The position numbers were made by a program, and so were the translations under genes. 64,000 nucleotides of DNA from Pseudomonadales bacterium. GTDB lineage: Bacteria; Pseudomonadota; Gammaproteobacteria; Pseudomonadales; Pseudohongiellaceae. The stretch lies in the NCBI GenBank assembly GCA_022822865.1, contig JAJDYJ010000084.1, forward strand, positions 1 through 64,000, read 5' to 3'. The notes below the pieces were generated by a model, which worked only from the letters and a program-made list of their open reading frames with translations, was not told where the DNA came from and searched no databases. Shown here piece by piece: positions 52,601 through 61,598 of the stretch (positions within the stretch are counted from its first letter, which is position 1; each line of letters opens with the position of its first letter).

Positions 52601-53302
52601 CGCGGCATCAATGTGGGCAGTTGCCTGCACGGAATCTTCGAGACCCTGGACTATGAGCCGGAACGCGAAATCGGCGAAGTCTGCAAACAGCAGCTTGAGC
52701 TCGCGGGCATCGACCCGCGCTGGAACGATGTCGCCCGGGCCATGGTCGAAAATACCCGCAGGGCGCCGCTGCGAGAGCCGGGACAGGAGAGCTTCGCGCT
52801 GATCGACATCAGCCGCCGCCTCACCGAACTCGAGTTCTCTTTCCCGGTGAACGGCGTTGGCCGCGCCGCCCTCGGTGAATTTTTCGAACGCCACGGATAC
52901 CCCGGACTGTTGAGCGGCAGGCAGGACGGAGAAGTCATCGATGGCTTCCTGCGCGGCTTCATCGATCTCACTTTCGAGCATCAGGGCCGCTGGTACGTAC
53001 TCGACTACAAATCGAACTGGCTCGGCGGCGCGGCGCAAGACTACGACCGGGAAAGGCTCGGCGCCGCGATGAGCGAACATCGTTACCGGCTTCAGTACCT
53101 GCTGTATCTGCTGGCGCTGCATCGGTACTTGCAAACCCGCTTGCGTGATTACGACTACGAGCGGCACGTCGGCGGCGCTTTCTACCTGTTCCTGCGCGGC
53201 ATGGACCCCGGCGCCGGCATGTCGCGCGCCGTCTGGTTCGACCGGCCCTCGAAGGAATGCATCGGGGAACTCGACGAACTCATGCGGGGCGCCGGATCGT
53301 GA
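49607..53302 (+). CDS. recB: RecBCD exonuclease V subunit RecB
   Basis: The start MPQTPLDTRLHDGRTLIEASAGSGKT at 49607 has AGGG 6 bases upstream; a GTG at 49577 overlapping the recC stop is an alternative. The 1231-residue SF1 helicase-nuclease shows Walker A EASAGSGKT, motif Ia VVTFTKAATAELRKRI, YTIHGFCQ, DEFQDTDPMQ, VGDPKQSIYEFRGAD, MTIHGSKGLEFPIVYLP, YVALTRARER, and the C-terminal nuclease active site GFIDLTFEHQGRWYVLDYKSN. It unwinds and degrades DNA from ends until Chi. The acidic linker HVETEAPDHDEREAGAA separates helicase and nuclease parts. Confidence 0.95.
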   Translation: MPQTPLDTRLHDGRTLIEASAGSGKTRAITTLVARSVVEQERELDSILVVTFTKAATAELRKRIRKTLKAIQDGLTPGGTDDGQALELLERWRAAESLGEERIRNRIDAALLDIDRANVYTIHGFCQRALAEFAFETGFPFGFDVRGDGAAIVEGVVRDLWQRRFRDCPRIVAGHASKRNFMPDPLAGWIDSLRSRPDLDIKGVPDPVIEPADAEPACRETLEHTRRIWREHGAGYCHILRESDALNRQSYRLPTVERKLADIEAVFAAAGLPADIEGLRDLTNWLGGERARGKCKKGRQLPENPLFDAFDDLSAACAALSSALDGWLLQTRKQIYDESGEKIRGLVRSERRLGYNDLLTETRRALESEAGPRLAAGIRGRFPVALIDEFQDTDPMQARIFDRIYADPAESGGSSAFYMVGDPKQSIYEFRGADVFAYLSTQEGIDSSLQLDHNWRSAPDLVQAVNDIFDVPLAFTVPEIGFSRARPGRKQGAPLEIDGEGKPPFCIWLPDDQANNGNAGSIAVNETANEIIELLSLARDGRARIDGRPLRASDIAVLTPNRGQGREITRALRRLGGKCVEIDDSSVFATREAEQLHRLLLALANPGRQDLRRSALAGDLFGLTSEQLLALGERDEAWNHWTGRFGGWRDTWLTRGVGAMLRRIVDAGGGAGNLLRYADGPRRLTNLYHLTELLQETETENRLSPAGVVAWLGRRLAGQTEGDDAARLRIESDEDLVRIMTIHGSKGLEFPIVYLPFAWYGRQIGKDSEAPISYHFRNGRRFPAVLDLAPDDWSREMRELEEFGESVRRLYVALTRARERCVVVWTRVEGRKNRELPPLAWLMHRNEQCDAALAGLSGAEFAAKSPAVPDAVGDAYRNVRDDFHDKSREEFRADIQAVADRCPAGVEIRDLEVTTGPGLADESEIALECREFSRTTRRTRQMTSFSTLSADHAVASPAHRHVETEAPDHDEREAGAAAQTDERETEGKPFEFNAFTFPRGINVGSCLHGIFETLDYEPEREIGEVCKQQLELAGIDPRWNDVARAMVENTRRAPLREPGQESFALIDISRRLTELEFSFPVNGVGRAALGEFFERHGYPGLLSGRQDGEVIDGFLRGFIDLTFEHQGRWYVLDYKSNWLGGAAQDYDRERLGAAMSEHRYRLQYLLYLLALHRYLQTRLRDYDYERHVGGAFYLFLRGMDPGAGMSRAVWFDRPSKECIGELDELMRGAGS

Positions 53303-55056
53303 GCGTTTCCAACTCCGTGGAGACGCTGCTCCGGCACGGCCACATCGGGGAAATCGACCGGCATCTGGCGGCATTGATCGCCGATCTCACCGGTGGAGAA
53401 GACGAAGACGCGCCCCTGGCGGCGGCGCTGGCGAGCCGATATTCCCGGGACGGACATATCTGTATCGATCTGAAAGAAATCGCCGGCCGTCATTGGCCCG
53501 AAATCCCGGGGCCCGACTCCGACAGTCTATTGCTGCCCGAACGGGAAGCCTGGCTCGCGCGGCTTGCCGCAAGTCCGGCCGTCGCCGGGCCGGAGTCCGC
53601 CGCGGGCAGGCCCCTCGTGCTCGACGCCGCGGGGCGGCTCTATCTGTACCGCATGTGGCGGCGCGAGCGTTCGGTGGCGGCCGGCCTGCGGGAACTCGCA
53701 AGCCGCGAGGCATCCGAGCCCGCGGAATTGCAAACCGCGCTCGACGAATTGTTCGGGGACGACCCGCGCAACGCTTTGCCTCGAAAGGCGGCCCATGCCG
53801 CGGTCAGCCGCCGATTGTGCTGCATTTCCGGCGGCCCCGGCACCGGCAAGACCACCACGGTCGCCAGGATCATGCTGGCGCTGACGCGCGTGGGGCAGGT
53901 CACGGCAAGAGATATCGTCTTCGCGGCCCCCACGGGCAAGGCCGCCGCCCGTTTGCAGGAGGCGACCCGGGAGTCCCTGCGCGAGATGCATGGGGGCGAC
54001 GGTCTGCCCGAAGAACGCACCGTGGAAGTCGGCACCTTGCATCGCTGGCTGGCGAATGGCGAAGCCGAGACAGGAACCGCCAGGGTGCTCATAGTCGACG
54101 AGGCCTCGATGGTCGATATCGAACTCATGAGCCGGCTAATGCGAGCCCTTTCCGACAGTGCGCGGCTGATCCTGCTCGGCGACGCTTCCCAACTTGCCTC
54201 GGTCCGGCCCGGTTCGGTCTTCGCCGACCTCTGCGCCGCCGCCGCAAGCGAGCGCTCGCCGCTCAGGCATTGCGTCGTCAATCTCGAACACAACTGGCGA
54301 TTCGATTCGAACAGCGGCATCGGGCGCCTGGCCGCGGCAATCCGCGGCGGCGACTCCGGCGCGACCCTGGAAGCCCTGGAACAGGAGCGGGAAACATCCA
54401 TCGGTTTCGAAGCATTGGACGACAGCGCCGCTTTTGAAGAACTCGCCGAACGATTCACGCGCGAGCATTACGCTCCCATGGTCGAGCGATTCAGGGACCT
54501 GCACAACGTCGACCGACAAGTTTCCGGCGACAACCCGTTTCAACGCTTCATGGCCTTGTGTGCGCACCGCGAAGGCCGTTTCGGTTCCGGGCGCTTCAAC
54601 CGGCTGGTGGAGGACCGGCTACGCACACTGGGGCTCGCCTCCGCGGACGAGGAATTTTACGCGGGCCGGCCCATAATCGTCACGCGCAACGACGCGCGCA
54701 GCGGACTCGCCAATGGCGATACCGGAATCGTAGTAAACGACGACGGCGTCGCCAAGGTCTGGTTTCCCGACCTGCGCGACGCGGACGGTAGCGCCAGACT
54801 CGTCACACCCCAGCGCCTGCCCCCCCACGAGAGCTTCTATGCGCTCACCGTGCATCGCTCCCAGGGATCGGAATACGACGAGGTTGCGGTCATTCCCGGC
54901 CTCGCAGATTCACCGGTCAACACCCGCGAATTGCTATACACCGCGGTAACCCGCGCGCGTAACAAGGTCATGATCCATGGCGAACGGGCAGCGCTCAAGG
55001 CGGCCACCGAACGCGCCACCTCTCGCGGCTCGGGATTGAAAGACGCTCTTCTTTGA
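53299..55056 (+). CDS. recD: RecBCD exonuclease V subunit RecD
   Basis: The start is GTG at 53299 (VSVSNSVETLL), overlapping the recB stop as GTGA; the longer track frame is read-through. The 585-residue 5'-3' helicase has Walker A ISGGPGTGKTTTVARI, VFAAPTGKAAARLQE, TLHRWL, Walker B LIVDEASMVDIELMSRL, LLGDASQLASVRPGSV, EHNWRFDSNSG, and the C-terminal ALTVHRSQGSEYDEVAVIPG and LLYTAVTRARNKV motifs. It works with RecB as the second motor of exonuclease V. Length is close to the E. coli protein (608). Confidence 0.95.
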   Translation: MSVSNSVETLLRHGHIGEIDRHLAALIADLTGGEDEDAPLAAALASRYSRDGHICIDLKEIAGRHWPEIPGPDSDSLLLPEREAWLARLAASPAVAGPESAAGRPLVLDAAGRLYLYRMWRRERSVAAGLRELASREASEPAELQTALDELFGDDPRNALPRKAAHAAVSRRLCCISGGPGTGKTTTVARIMLALTRVGQVTARDIVFAAPTGKAAARLQEATRESLREMHGGDGLPEERTVEVGTLHRWLANGEAETGTARVLIVDEASMVDIELMSRLMRALSDSARLILLGDASQLASVRPGSVFADLCAAAASERSPLRHCVVNLEHNWRFDSNSGIGRLAAAIRGGDSGATLEALEQERETSIGFEALDDSAAFEELAERFTREHYAPMVERFRDLHNVDRQVSGDNPFQRFMALCAHREGRFGSGRFNRLVEDRLRTLGLASADEEFYAGRPIIVTRNDARSGLANGDTGIVVNDDGVAKVWFPDLRDADGSARLVTPQRLPPHESFYALTVHRSQGSEYDEVAVIPGLADSPVNTRELLYTAVTRARNKVMIHGERAALKAATERATSRGSGLKDALL

Positions 55057-55083
55057 AGCGGCAAAACTGTCTATCATGGCCCC

Positions 55084-55929
55084 ATGTTCGACTTGAACCT
55101 GATCCCGCACCCTCTTACCGGCACGCCGTTCGGCGACGCGCTCGACCTGGCCATTGTGATCGGCGCGCTGGCGCTGGGGCTGTCGCTGCTGACGCGCGAG
55201 TACGGCTGGGTGGATCGATTCTGGGCTCTGGCTCCGCCGATTTTCTGCCTGCTCGTGGCGGCCGATGCCGGATACGAATCGGCGCGGCTCAATCTCATGA
55301 CCGTCCTGATCACGCTCTGGAGCGCCCGGCTCACGCACAACTACTGGCGCAAGGGCGGCTTCAAGCTGGGCGGCGAGGACTATCGCTGGACGTATATGCG
55401 CGCAAAGATGGGGGAGTTACGCTTCCAGTTCATGAATTGCACCTTCATCTCCTTCGGGCAGATGCTGATCGTCTGGCTGTTCACCTCGCCGATCCACCAC
55501 GCCTGGCTCAACCGGGACGCGCCGCTTAACTGGGTCGACGCGCTCGCCACCGGGCTGTTTCTCATGTACTGGGTGGGCGAGGCCGTGGCCGATCAGCAGC
55601 AATGGAATTTCCAGCAGGAAAAGAAGCGCAGGATCGAGGCCGGCGAGGAAATCACCGAGCCCTTCCTTACCACCGGATTGTTCTCTTACTGCCGCCACCC
55701 GAACTTCTTCTGCGAAGTCAGCATGTGGTGGGTGATCTACCTGTTCGCCTTCGCTGCCAGCGGCTCCCTGCTGCAATGGTCGATAGCGGGCGCCATCGTC
55801 CTCAATCTGCTGTTCCTCGGCTCGACCCAACTCACCGAAACCATCACGCTGGAAAAATACCCGTCCTACCGGGACTACCAGCAACGCGTTCCGGCCCTGA
55901 TTCCGATCAAGTTCAAGGGCCGCGACTAG
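55084..55929 (+). CDS. DUF1295 family membrane protein (steroid 5-alpha-reductase fold)
   Basis: The 281 residues form about six to seven helices and carry the DUF1295/3-oxo-5-alpha-steroid dehydrogenase C-terminal signature: ADQQQWNFQQEKKRR, TGLFSYCRHPNFFCEVSMWWVIYLFA and TLEKYPSYRDYQQRVPALIPI. The family contains NAD(P)H-dependent membrane reductases of unsaturated lipids, but substrate specificity is not predictable. Its end converges on the DUF3667 gene, the two stop codons sharing CTAG (55926-55929). No operon partner on the same strand is closer than recD. Confidence 0.85.
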   Translation: MFDLNLIPHPLTGTPFGDALDLAIVIGALALGLSLLTREYGWVDRFWALAPPIFCLLVAADAGYESARLNLMTVLITLWSARLTHNYWRKGGFKLGGEDYRWTYMRAKMGELRFQFMNCTFISFGQMLIVWLFTSPIHHAWLNRDAPLNWVDALATGLFLMYWVGEAVADQQQWNFQQEKKRRIEAGEEITEPFLTTGLFSYCRHPNFFCEVSMWWVIYLFAFAASGSLLQWSIAGAIVLNLLFLGSTQLTETITLEKYPSYRDYQQRVPALIPIKFKGRD

Positions 55930-56963
55930 TACAACAGGAACGCGATCACCAGGAATACCGCCAGTCCTGCGGTTAGCAGAGCGCTGTAGATTAGGGAAGC
56001 GGTCACGTAGACCAGGCCGCTGACGACGTAGCCGCTGCGGTAGAAATTCTTCAGGCTCAGGTACAGGTAGACGATGGCCCAGATGACGATAGCGAAATCG
56101 ATCCAGTCGATGAAACCCTCAAGCACAGGCAGCAGGCTCCGGAAGAGACCGGTAAGCGCCAGCAGGTAGGCGGAAACGATCAGGAAAGAGTGGTTGTGCA
56201 AGGTGAGGATGAAATGTTCGATGTAGTAACGCCCCTTGAACACATACAGCGCCCATTGCACCAGGGCCAGCAGCGGCATCATCAGCAATACGAAGATCGT
56301 CACGTACTCAAGTGATTCGCTGAAGAAGTCGCGGAAAAACTCGCCCGGATTGTCGCGCAGGTCCGTGTAGTTGGCGACCAGTTGACCGATCACGCGATTC
56401 ATCAGTTGCTCTCCGGCCGCCGCCGGCAAGAACGGCAATTCGACTTCCCGCAATGCTTCCACTATTTCCTGCGGGTCGACATCCAGTTGATCGTCTTCGT
56501 CGCTTGCTCCGAGCAATTCCTGAATGGGCCGATCCGAAGTCTGTTGCGTCGCGGGATCGCCGTCCGCAACGGGAGCCGCCGCGCCATTTCCGGCGACGGG
56601 CGGAGCGGCGAAGCGGCCGGCTATCGCGACCATCAGAAAGAAACTGATGCTCAGGACCAGGAACATGCGCAGGGGCGGGGTGTATCGGGAGCGGCGGCCG
56701 TTCAGGTACTCGTCGCTGAGATGGCCGGGGCGCGTGTAAAGCAGAAACAGCGAGCGATAGACCCGGCCGTCGAGGTCGAGAACCGCATGCAGCAGATGAC
56801 TGAGAATGCGCCAGAACGGCCTGCGCACTTCGCGGTCTTCCTGGCCGCAATCGGAACAGTAATTGCCGAGCAGCGCCACACCGCAATTGGCGCAGCGGGC
56901 GACCTCGACATTGACGTCGGCTTTGACCGGAGAATCAGTTGCGTTTGCGGTCAGTTCGCCCAT
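55926..56963 (-). CDS. DUF3667 family membrane protein with zinc ribbon
   Basis: The start MGELTANATDSP at 56963 is seven codons inside the track ORF; either is possible. An N-terminal zinc ribbon (CANCGVALLGNYCSDCGQ) is followed by RPFWRILSHLLHAVLDLDGRVYRSLFLLYTRPGHLSDEYLNGRRSRYTPPLRMFL, the DUF3667 signature, and then about five helices separated by a periplasmic acidic stretch (GASDEDDQLDVDPQEI). The zinc ribbon sits in the cytoplasm. The family has no known activity. It converges with the DUF1295 gene, sharing the last four bases. Confidence 0.85.
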   Translation of the reverse strand: MGELTANATDSPVKADVNVEVARCANCGVALLGNYCSDCGQEDREVRRPFWRILSHLLHAVLDLDGRVYRSLFLLYTRPGHLSDEYLNGRRSRYTPPLRMFLVLSISFFLMVAIAGRFAAPPVAGNGAAAPVADGDPATQQTSDRPIQELLGASDEDDQLDVDPQEIVEALREVELPFLPAAAGEQLMNRVIGQLVANYTDLRDNPGEFFRDFFSESLEYVTIFVLLMMPLLALVQWALYVFKGRYYIEHFILTLHNHSFLIVSAYLLALTGLFRSLLPVLEGFIDWIDFAIVIWAIVYLYLSLKNFYRSGYVVSGLVYVTASLIYSALLTAGLAVFLVIAFLLY

Positions 56964-57101
56964 GGCTGCCCATTGTGCCAGCAATCGGGAACGTGATTAA
57001 GCGATTCCGCGGCCAGGCTGGATATTGCTTGGAATTTGCCGGATAGTTCCCAATTATTGAATCAGGGACAATCCATAACAATTCATTCGGGGGAACAGAT
57101 C

Positions 57102-57569
57102 ATGGATAGAGCGAAAATCATGCATTACCTGCCCTGGGCGCTGGCGATATTCGTCGCGATCGTCTTCGTGCAGTCGCTTTTCTTCAAGTTCACCAACTCG
57201 TTCGAGACCATCCACATCTTCACCACTATCGGGGACTGGATGGGCTCGATCGGCCTGCCGGCGTTCATCGCCTCGGGCTTCGCCGCCTGGGGCGGCTACA
57301 CCGTCGGCAGCATCGAACTGATAGCTTCGGTCCTGCTGATCATCCGCAGGACCCAGTCGCTGGGGGCGCTGATCGGTTTCGTGATCATCAGCGGCGCGAT
57401 CTTCTTCCACCTGTTTACGCCGCTTGGCGTCAGCGTGGTGATCGACGAAGCGGGCAACCGGGACGGCGGCCAACTGTTCGCCCTGGCAGTGGGCGTGTTC
57501 GTCTCCACGATCCTGATCATGTGGCTGCGACGGGGCGAATCTGCGGAGTATCTTCGCCTGGAAAGCTGA
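57102..57569 (+). CDS. Small DoxX-like membrane protein
   Basis: The start MDRAKIMHYLPWALAIFVAIVFVQSLFFKF follows GGGGGAAC; the track ORF begins 22 codons earlier without a ribosome site. The 155-residue protein has four helices, with conserved-looking FKFTNSFETIHIF, AAWGGYTVGSIELIASVLLII and LIGFVIISGAIFFHLFTPLG, as in DoxX/MauE-like four-helix proteins linked to redox partners. It is monocistronic, ending in a hairpin shared with the convergent quinoprotein gene. Confidence 0.7.
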   Translation: MDRAKIMHYLPWALAIFVAIVFVQSLFFKFTNSFETIHIFTTIGDWMGSIGLPAFIASGFAAWGGYTVGSIELIASVLLIIRRTQSLGALIGFVIISGAIFFHLFTPLGVSVVIDEAGNRDGGQLFALAVGVFVSTILIMWLRRGESAEYLRLES

Positions 57570-57570
57570 A

Positions 57571-57587
57571 CCGGGACTCTGTCCCGG
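57571..57587. terminator. Bidirectional hairpin between convergent genes
   Basis: CCGGGAC-TCT-GTCCCGG is a perfect 7-bp stem with a three-base loop, in the 25-bp gap between the DoxX-like gene and the quinoprotein gene. A short pyrimidine-rich stretch (CTTCCCGTC) follows on the plus strand. Confidence 0.55.
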
Positions 57588-57594
57588 CTTCCCG

Positions 57595-59688
57595 TCAATC
57601 TTCGTCCAGGCTGAAAACGTAGAGCGCGTTGCCGCTGGCCGGATGGCGCACGTCCGGCGATACCACCCGCGGCACCGTACGCGGGCTGACGCCGCGTGCG
57701 CCCAGGCCGGTCGTCACCGCGATGTATTGCTTGCCGTCGATGGCGTAGGTCACCGGATGGCCTTGCACCGAGGTGCCGAGGCGGGTTTCCCAGAGGACTT
57801 CGCCGTTGCGCACGTCGAAAGCGCGGAAGCGCCGGTCGATGTCGCCGACGAAAGCCAGATCGCCCGCCGTGGTGATCACTCCGGTCAGCAAGGCCGCCCG
57901 CTGCTCGTAACTCCAGATCTCTTCCATGCTGTCGACGTCGTAAGCCGCCAGCTTGCCCATATTGCCGTCGGAGCCCGGCATTTCGAACCAGCGCCGGTTC
58001 GCCGCCGTGCCGCCGGCGCCGTGGACCAGCGGCACCTCGCGCGCGGCGATTTCGAGGCATGATTGGCTTAGGGGAATCACCAGGGCCGCGCTCGGCTCGT
58101 GATAGCTCATCGAATGCCAGTCCTTGCCGCCCGCCGTGCTCGGGCAGACCGAAATCCATTGGTCGAGTTGCGCGTTGCGGATGTCGTCGCGATAGGTGAC
58201 CGCCCCGGTTACCGGATCGATATCGGTGAAGGCGTTCTGAAACACGGTTTCCTTGTAGCCGATGAATGCGCCGCTTTCGCGGTCGTGTTTCCAGAGGATG
58301 CCGTGCTTGCCGATGGAAAAGACCAGCTTGTCGTCATCGCGGTCGATCAGTACGCGTTCGAAAACCTCGTCGAGGTCGAGCGCTTCGGCTGGCACGTGCT
58401 GGAAGAACCAGTCGAGTTCGCCGCTGTCGACATTTATGGCGACGGTGGCGTTGGTGAACAGCCCCGCGTCGTCGATCGACAGGCTGCGCGAGGCCGGCAT
58501 CCAGGGTTTTTGCTGGGCCGTGCCCCAGAAGGTGAGCTTCGACACCGGATCGTAGCTGCCGGTGATCCAGGTTTCGCCGCCGGCGCGGAACAGGTCGGCA
58601 ATGTCGCCCCAGGTGTCGCCGCCGGGCTCGCCGGATTCCGCGACGGTGTTGAAGCGCCAGAGAACCTCGCCGGTGTTCGCGTCATAGGCGCTGATGTAAC
58701 AGTCTTCCTCGATATAGCGCGAACAGCCTGCCAGCCCCTGGATCACCTTGCCGTCGGCAACGATGGGGCCGCTGGAATTGTGGAATCCCCTGCTGTTGTC
58801 GGCCACTTGGGTTTCCCATACCGGCTCGCCGGTGCGGGCGTCGAGCGCGAGCAGGCGGGCGTCGGTGGTCGCGTGGATGATCTTGTCCTCGTACATCGCG
58901 ATATTGCGCATGTCGCTGCTGTCGAAGGGGCCGGCATGGTGTTCCCAGATCAACTCGCCGGTGACGCCGTCGAGGGCCTGGATGATGTTGCTGCTGTTGA
59001 TCAGGTAGATGACGCCGTCGTACACCAGCGGCGCCGGCTCGGAGTCGCCTTCGTGCATGCTCCAGACCCATTCGAGCCGCAGGTTGGAGACGTTTTCGGC
59101 GTTGATCCGGTCGAGCGGGCTATAGCTCCAGGCCTGGAAGTTGCGCCGTAACATGGGCCAGTCGCCGGGCGCGGGGTCGATCAGCATCGCATCGCTGATC
59201 GGCGTGAAGTTTTCCACGGTTCCCGCTTGCACGACTCCGGTGGGCCGTTCCGGTTCCCGTTGTCCGATCACGAGATTGCCGGTTTCGCTGTTGGCAAGCA
59301 TGGCGTAGTCCGCCTGCGCGTCCAGCGCCGGATTGGCGTCGCTGACGCCCATGGAGCGCATCATGTGGGCGACGATATTGAAATAGGTCTCGTCGCTGAT
59401 GCCCGCGTTGCCTCCCGGCGGCATGCTGCCCTTGAGATAATTGAAGAATTCGAACGGCGTCTGCTGCCCGTAACGCCCCATGAAACCCGCGCCGGAAAGC
59501 ACTGGCCCCAGCGCGCTGCCTTGCAATTGCGCGCCATGGCAGGCGGCGCACCAGGTCGCGTAGCTGGCTTCGCCGGCGGCGGCCTGGTCGGCGAAAACGA
59601 TCGGGGCTTCCTCAATAGTCGCCGGCCGGTCGCAGGCGGCAAGCGCGGCCAGCAATGCCAGCGCGCCGAAAATGCGTGTCGTATTCAT
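57595..59688 (-). CDS. Lipoprotein quinohemoprotein: N-terminal cytochrome c fused to PQQ propeller
   Basis: The 697-residue protein has the lipobox LAAC with Asp after Cys19, a signal that keeps lipoproteins in the inner membrane. A cytochrome c domain follows directly: heme site CAACH (Cys47-His51) and the axial Met probably in GSMPPGG. Then comes a PQQ-type propeller ([82 protein letters not shown]) of dehydrogenase type. Most quinohemoprotein alcohol dehydrogenases carry the cytochrome at the C-terminus, so this order is unusual. Substrate is unknown. Confidence 0.85.
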   Translation of the reverse strand: MNTTRIFGALALLAALAACDRPATIEEAPIVFADQAAAGEASYATWCAACHGAQLQGSALGPVLSGAGFMGRYGQQTPFEFFNYLKGSMPPGGNAGISDETYFNIVAHMMRSMGVSDANPALDAQADYAMLANSETGNLVIGQREPERPTGVVQAGTVENFTPISDAMLIDPAPGDWPMLRRNFQAWSYSPLDRINAENVSNLRLEWVWSMHEGDSEPAPLVYDGVIYLINSSNIIQALDGVTGELIWEHHAGPFDSSDMRNIAMYEDKIIHATTDARLLALDARTGEPVWETQVADNSRGFHNSSGPIVADGKVIQGLAGCSRYIEEDCYISAYDANTGEVLWRFNTVAESGEPGGDTWGDIADLFRAGGETWITGSYDPVSKLTFWGTAQQKPWMPASRSLSIDDAGLFTNATVAINVDSGELDWFFQHVPAEALDLDEVFERVLIDRDDDKLVFSIGKHGILWKHDRESGAFIGYKETVFQNAFTDIDPVTGAVTYRDDIRNAQLDQWISVCPSTAGGKDWHSMSYHEPSAALVIPLSQSCLEIAAREVPLVHGAGGTAANRRWFEMPGSDGNMGKLAAYDVDSMEEIWSYEQRAALLTGVITTAGDLAFVGDIDRRFRAFDVRNGEVLWETRLGTSVQGHPVTYAIDGKQYIAVTTGLGARGVSPRTVPRVVSPDVRHPASGNALYVFSLDED

Positions 59689-59772
59689 TTTTTGCCTCGC
59701 AGCGGGAACTCTGGCCCGATTATGGAAAAGCGCTTCGACTAAGGCAACAACCGTGCTGTTTATGTAGAACGT

Positions 59773-59900
59773 GGCTTCGATCCGTCTCCATCTGGCGGAC
59801 AGGGTTCGGCGGGCGTGCGAGGCAGGATGCCGAGCCCGAAGCCTACAGGGATGTATTTACGGCGTCCGCCGAACCCTGTCCGCCAGATGGCGACTTAGGC
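59773..59900. repeat. Long palindromic interspersed repeat, copy 2
   Basis: Arms CCATCTGGCGGACAGGGTTC... (59788-59815) and its complement (59863-59890) match in 27 of 28 positions, and the loop includes CGAGCCCGAAGCCTACAGGG. The loop is the reverse complement of part of the 29-kb copy, while the outer flanks (TTCGATCCGTC on the left, GGCGACT on the right) have the same orientation in both. It lies between the gpmI stop and the upstream of the quinoprotein gene. Confidence 0.82.
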
Positions 59901-61448
59901 CGTGCGGATACTGAATGGTTCGCGAAGCAGGACTTCGCCTGTCATCTCTTGGGGAATTGGTAGTTTAAGGAGGCTCAGCAGGGTGGGGGCGATGTCGCAG
60001 AGGCTGCCTTCGGTGGTGAACTTGAGCTCGTTGGCGCCGACGTAAACCAGCGGTACCGGGCCGGTGGTGTGGGAAGTCAGTGGCTGGCCGGATTCGGGGT
60101 CGCGCATTTGTTCGACATTGCCGTGATCGGCTGTTATGAGCAGGTCCGCTCCGGTCTCGAGCACGGCCTCGACGATCTTGCCGAGACATTGATCGACGGC
60201 TTCGACTGCCTTGATCGAGGCTTCGAAACTGCCGGTATGGCCGACCATGTCGCCGTTGGCGTAATTGCAGACGATGGCGTCGAAATCGCCCGAGCGGATC
60301 GCCGCCGTCAGCCGGTCGGTCAATTCGAAGGCCGACATTTCCGGCTTCAGGTCGTAGGTCTTGACCTTGGGCGAAGGGATCAGCTCGCGTTCTTCATTGG
60401 CGAACGGCTCTTCCCGGCCGCCGTTGAAAAAGAAGGTGACATGGGCGTACTTTTCGGTCTCGGCGATGCGCAGTTGCGAGCCGCCCCGGTCGGCGAGCCA
60501 GGCGCCGAAGACGTTTTTCAGTTGTTCCGGCGGAAAGGCGCAATTCGCGGGGATGTCCGCGGCGTATTCGGTCAGCATGACGAAGTCGGCGAGTTCCGGC
60601 CGGCGCTTGCGCGTGAAGCCGTCGAAGTCGTCCTCGACGAAGGCGCGGGTAAGCTGGCGCGCGCGGTCGGCGCGAAAATTCATGAACACGACCGCGTCGC
60701 CGTCGCCAACGGCCGCATCCGCTTCGCCGATCAGGCTGGCCTGGACGAATTCGTCGTCTTCGCCGCGTTCGTAGGCGGCGAGCAGGGCCGATTCGGCATC
60801 CGGAAAGCGGAATGGCGCCACGCCTTCGGCCAGCATCGCCCAGGCGGGCTCGACGCGCTCCCAGCGCTGGTCCCGGTCCATGGCGTAAAAGCGTCCGCAG
60901 ATCGAAGCCAGCTTGCCCTTGCTGCTCGCGGCAAGTTTCGCCTCGAATTTCTTCAGCGAAGCCAGCGCGCTGCGCGGCGGCGTGTCGCGCCCGTCGAGCA
61001 GGGCGTGCAGGTACAGCCTGCCGACGCCGCGCTCGAGCGCGAGATCGAGCATGGCCATGATCTGGTCTTCATGACTGTGAATGCCGCCGGGCGAAAGCAG
61101 GCCGATCACGTGCAAGGCCGAGCCGTTCGACACGACTTTGCCGGCGGCTTCGGTCAAGGCGGGATTGCTGAAAAATTTGCCTTCCTCGATGTCGCGGTCG
61201 ATGCGCGTAAGCGTCTGGTACACCACGCGCCCGGCGCCGATGTTCATGTGCCCGACTTCGGAATTGCCCATCTGGCCGGCCGGCAGCCCGACGGCTTCGC
61301 CCGAGGTGCGCAGCAAGGTATGCGGGCGCTCGCCCCAGAGTTCGTCCCACACCGGACTGTCGGCGGCATGGATGGCGTTGTAGTCGCTTTCCTCGCGATG
61401 GCCCCAGCCATCGAGAATCAGTAAAACAGCGGTCTTGCGTCGGCTCAT
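59895..61448 (-). CDS. gpmI: 2,3-bisphosphoglycerate-independent phosphoglycerate mutase
   Basis: Interconverts 2- and 3-phosphoglycerate in glycolysis with a phosphoserine and two manganese ions. The start [26 protein letters not shown] is preferred over the ATG five codons upstream; neither has a clear ribosome site. Other signature parts: [21 protein letters not shown] with the catalytic Ser, [65 protein letters not shown] and [12 protein letters not shown]. Length (517) is normal. It diverges from the CPBP-like gene. Confidence 0.96.
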   Translation of the reverse strand: MSRRKTAVLLILDGWGHREESDYNAIHAADSPVWDELWGERPHTLLRTSGEAVGLPAGQMGNSEVGHMNIGAGRVVYQTLTRIDRDIEEGKFFSNPALTEAAGKVVSNGSALHVIGLLSPGGIHSHEDQIMAMLDLALERGVGRLYLHALLDGRDTPPRSALASLKKFEAKLAASSKGKLASICGRFYAMDRDQRWERVEPAWAMLAEGVAPFRFPDAESALLAAYERGEDDEFVQASLIGEADAAVGDGDAVVFMNFRADRARQLTRAFVEDDFDGFTRKRRPELADFVMLTEYAADIPANCAFPPEQLKNVFGAWLADRGGSQLRIAETEKYAHVTFFFNGGREEPFANEERELIPSPKVKTYDLKPEMSAFELTDRLTAAIRSGDFDAIVCNYANGDMVGHTGSFEASIKAVEAVDQCLGKIVEAVLETGADLLITADHGNVEQMRDPESGQPLTSHTTGPVPLVYVGANELKFTTEGSLCDIAPTLLSLLKLPIPQEMTGEVLLREPFSIRTA

Positions 61449-61598
61449 GGCAGGCACGGGCATCCGGTCGGAAGTTGCTGGAGACGGAGTGCGAATTATC
61501 GCCGATAACGGGTTCGACTTACAGTGGCAGTGAAGGCGCTACTTGCGCCCGGCCACGGCAATGGCCAGAATCACGCCTGCCGAACCGAAGGGGACATC

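Noticed and set aside
50420-53374. 984-residue minus-strand ORF
   Set aside because: Antisense of recB; long stop-free antisense frames are expected at this GC content.
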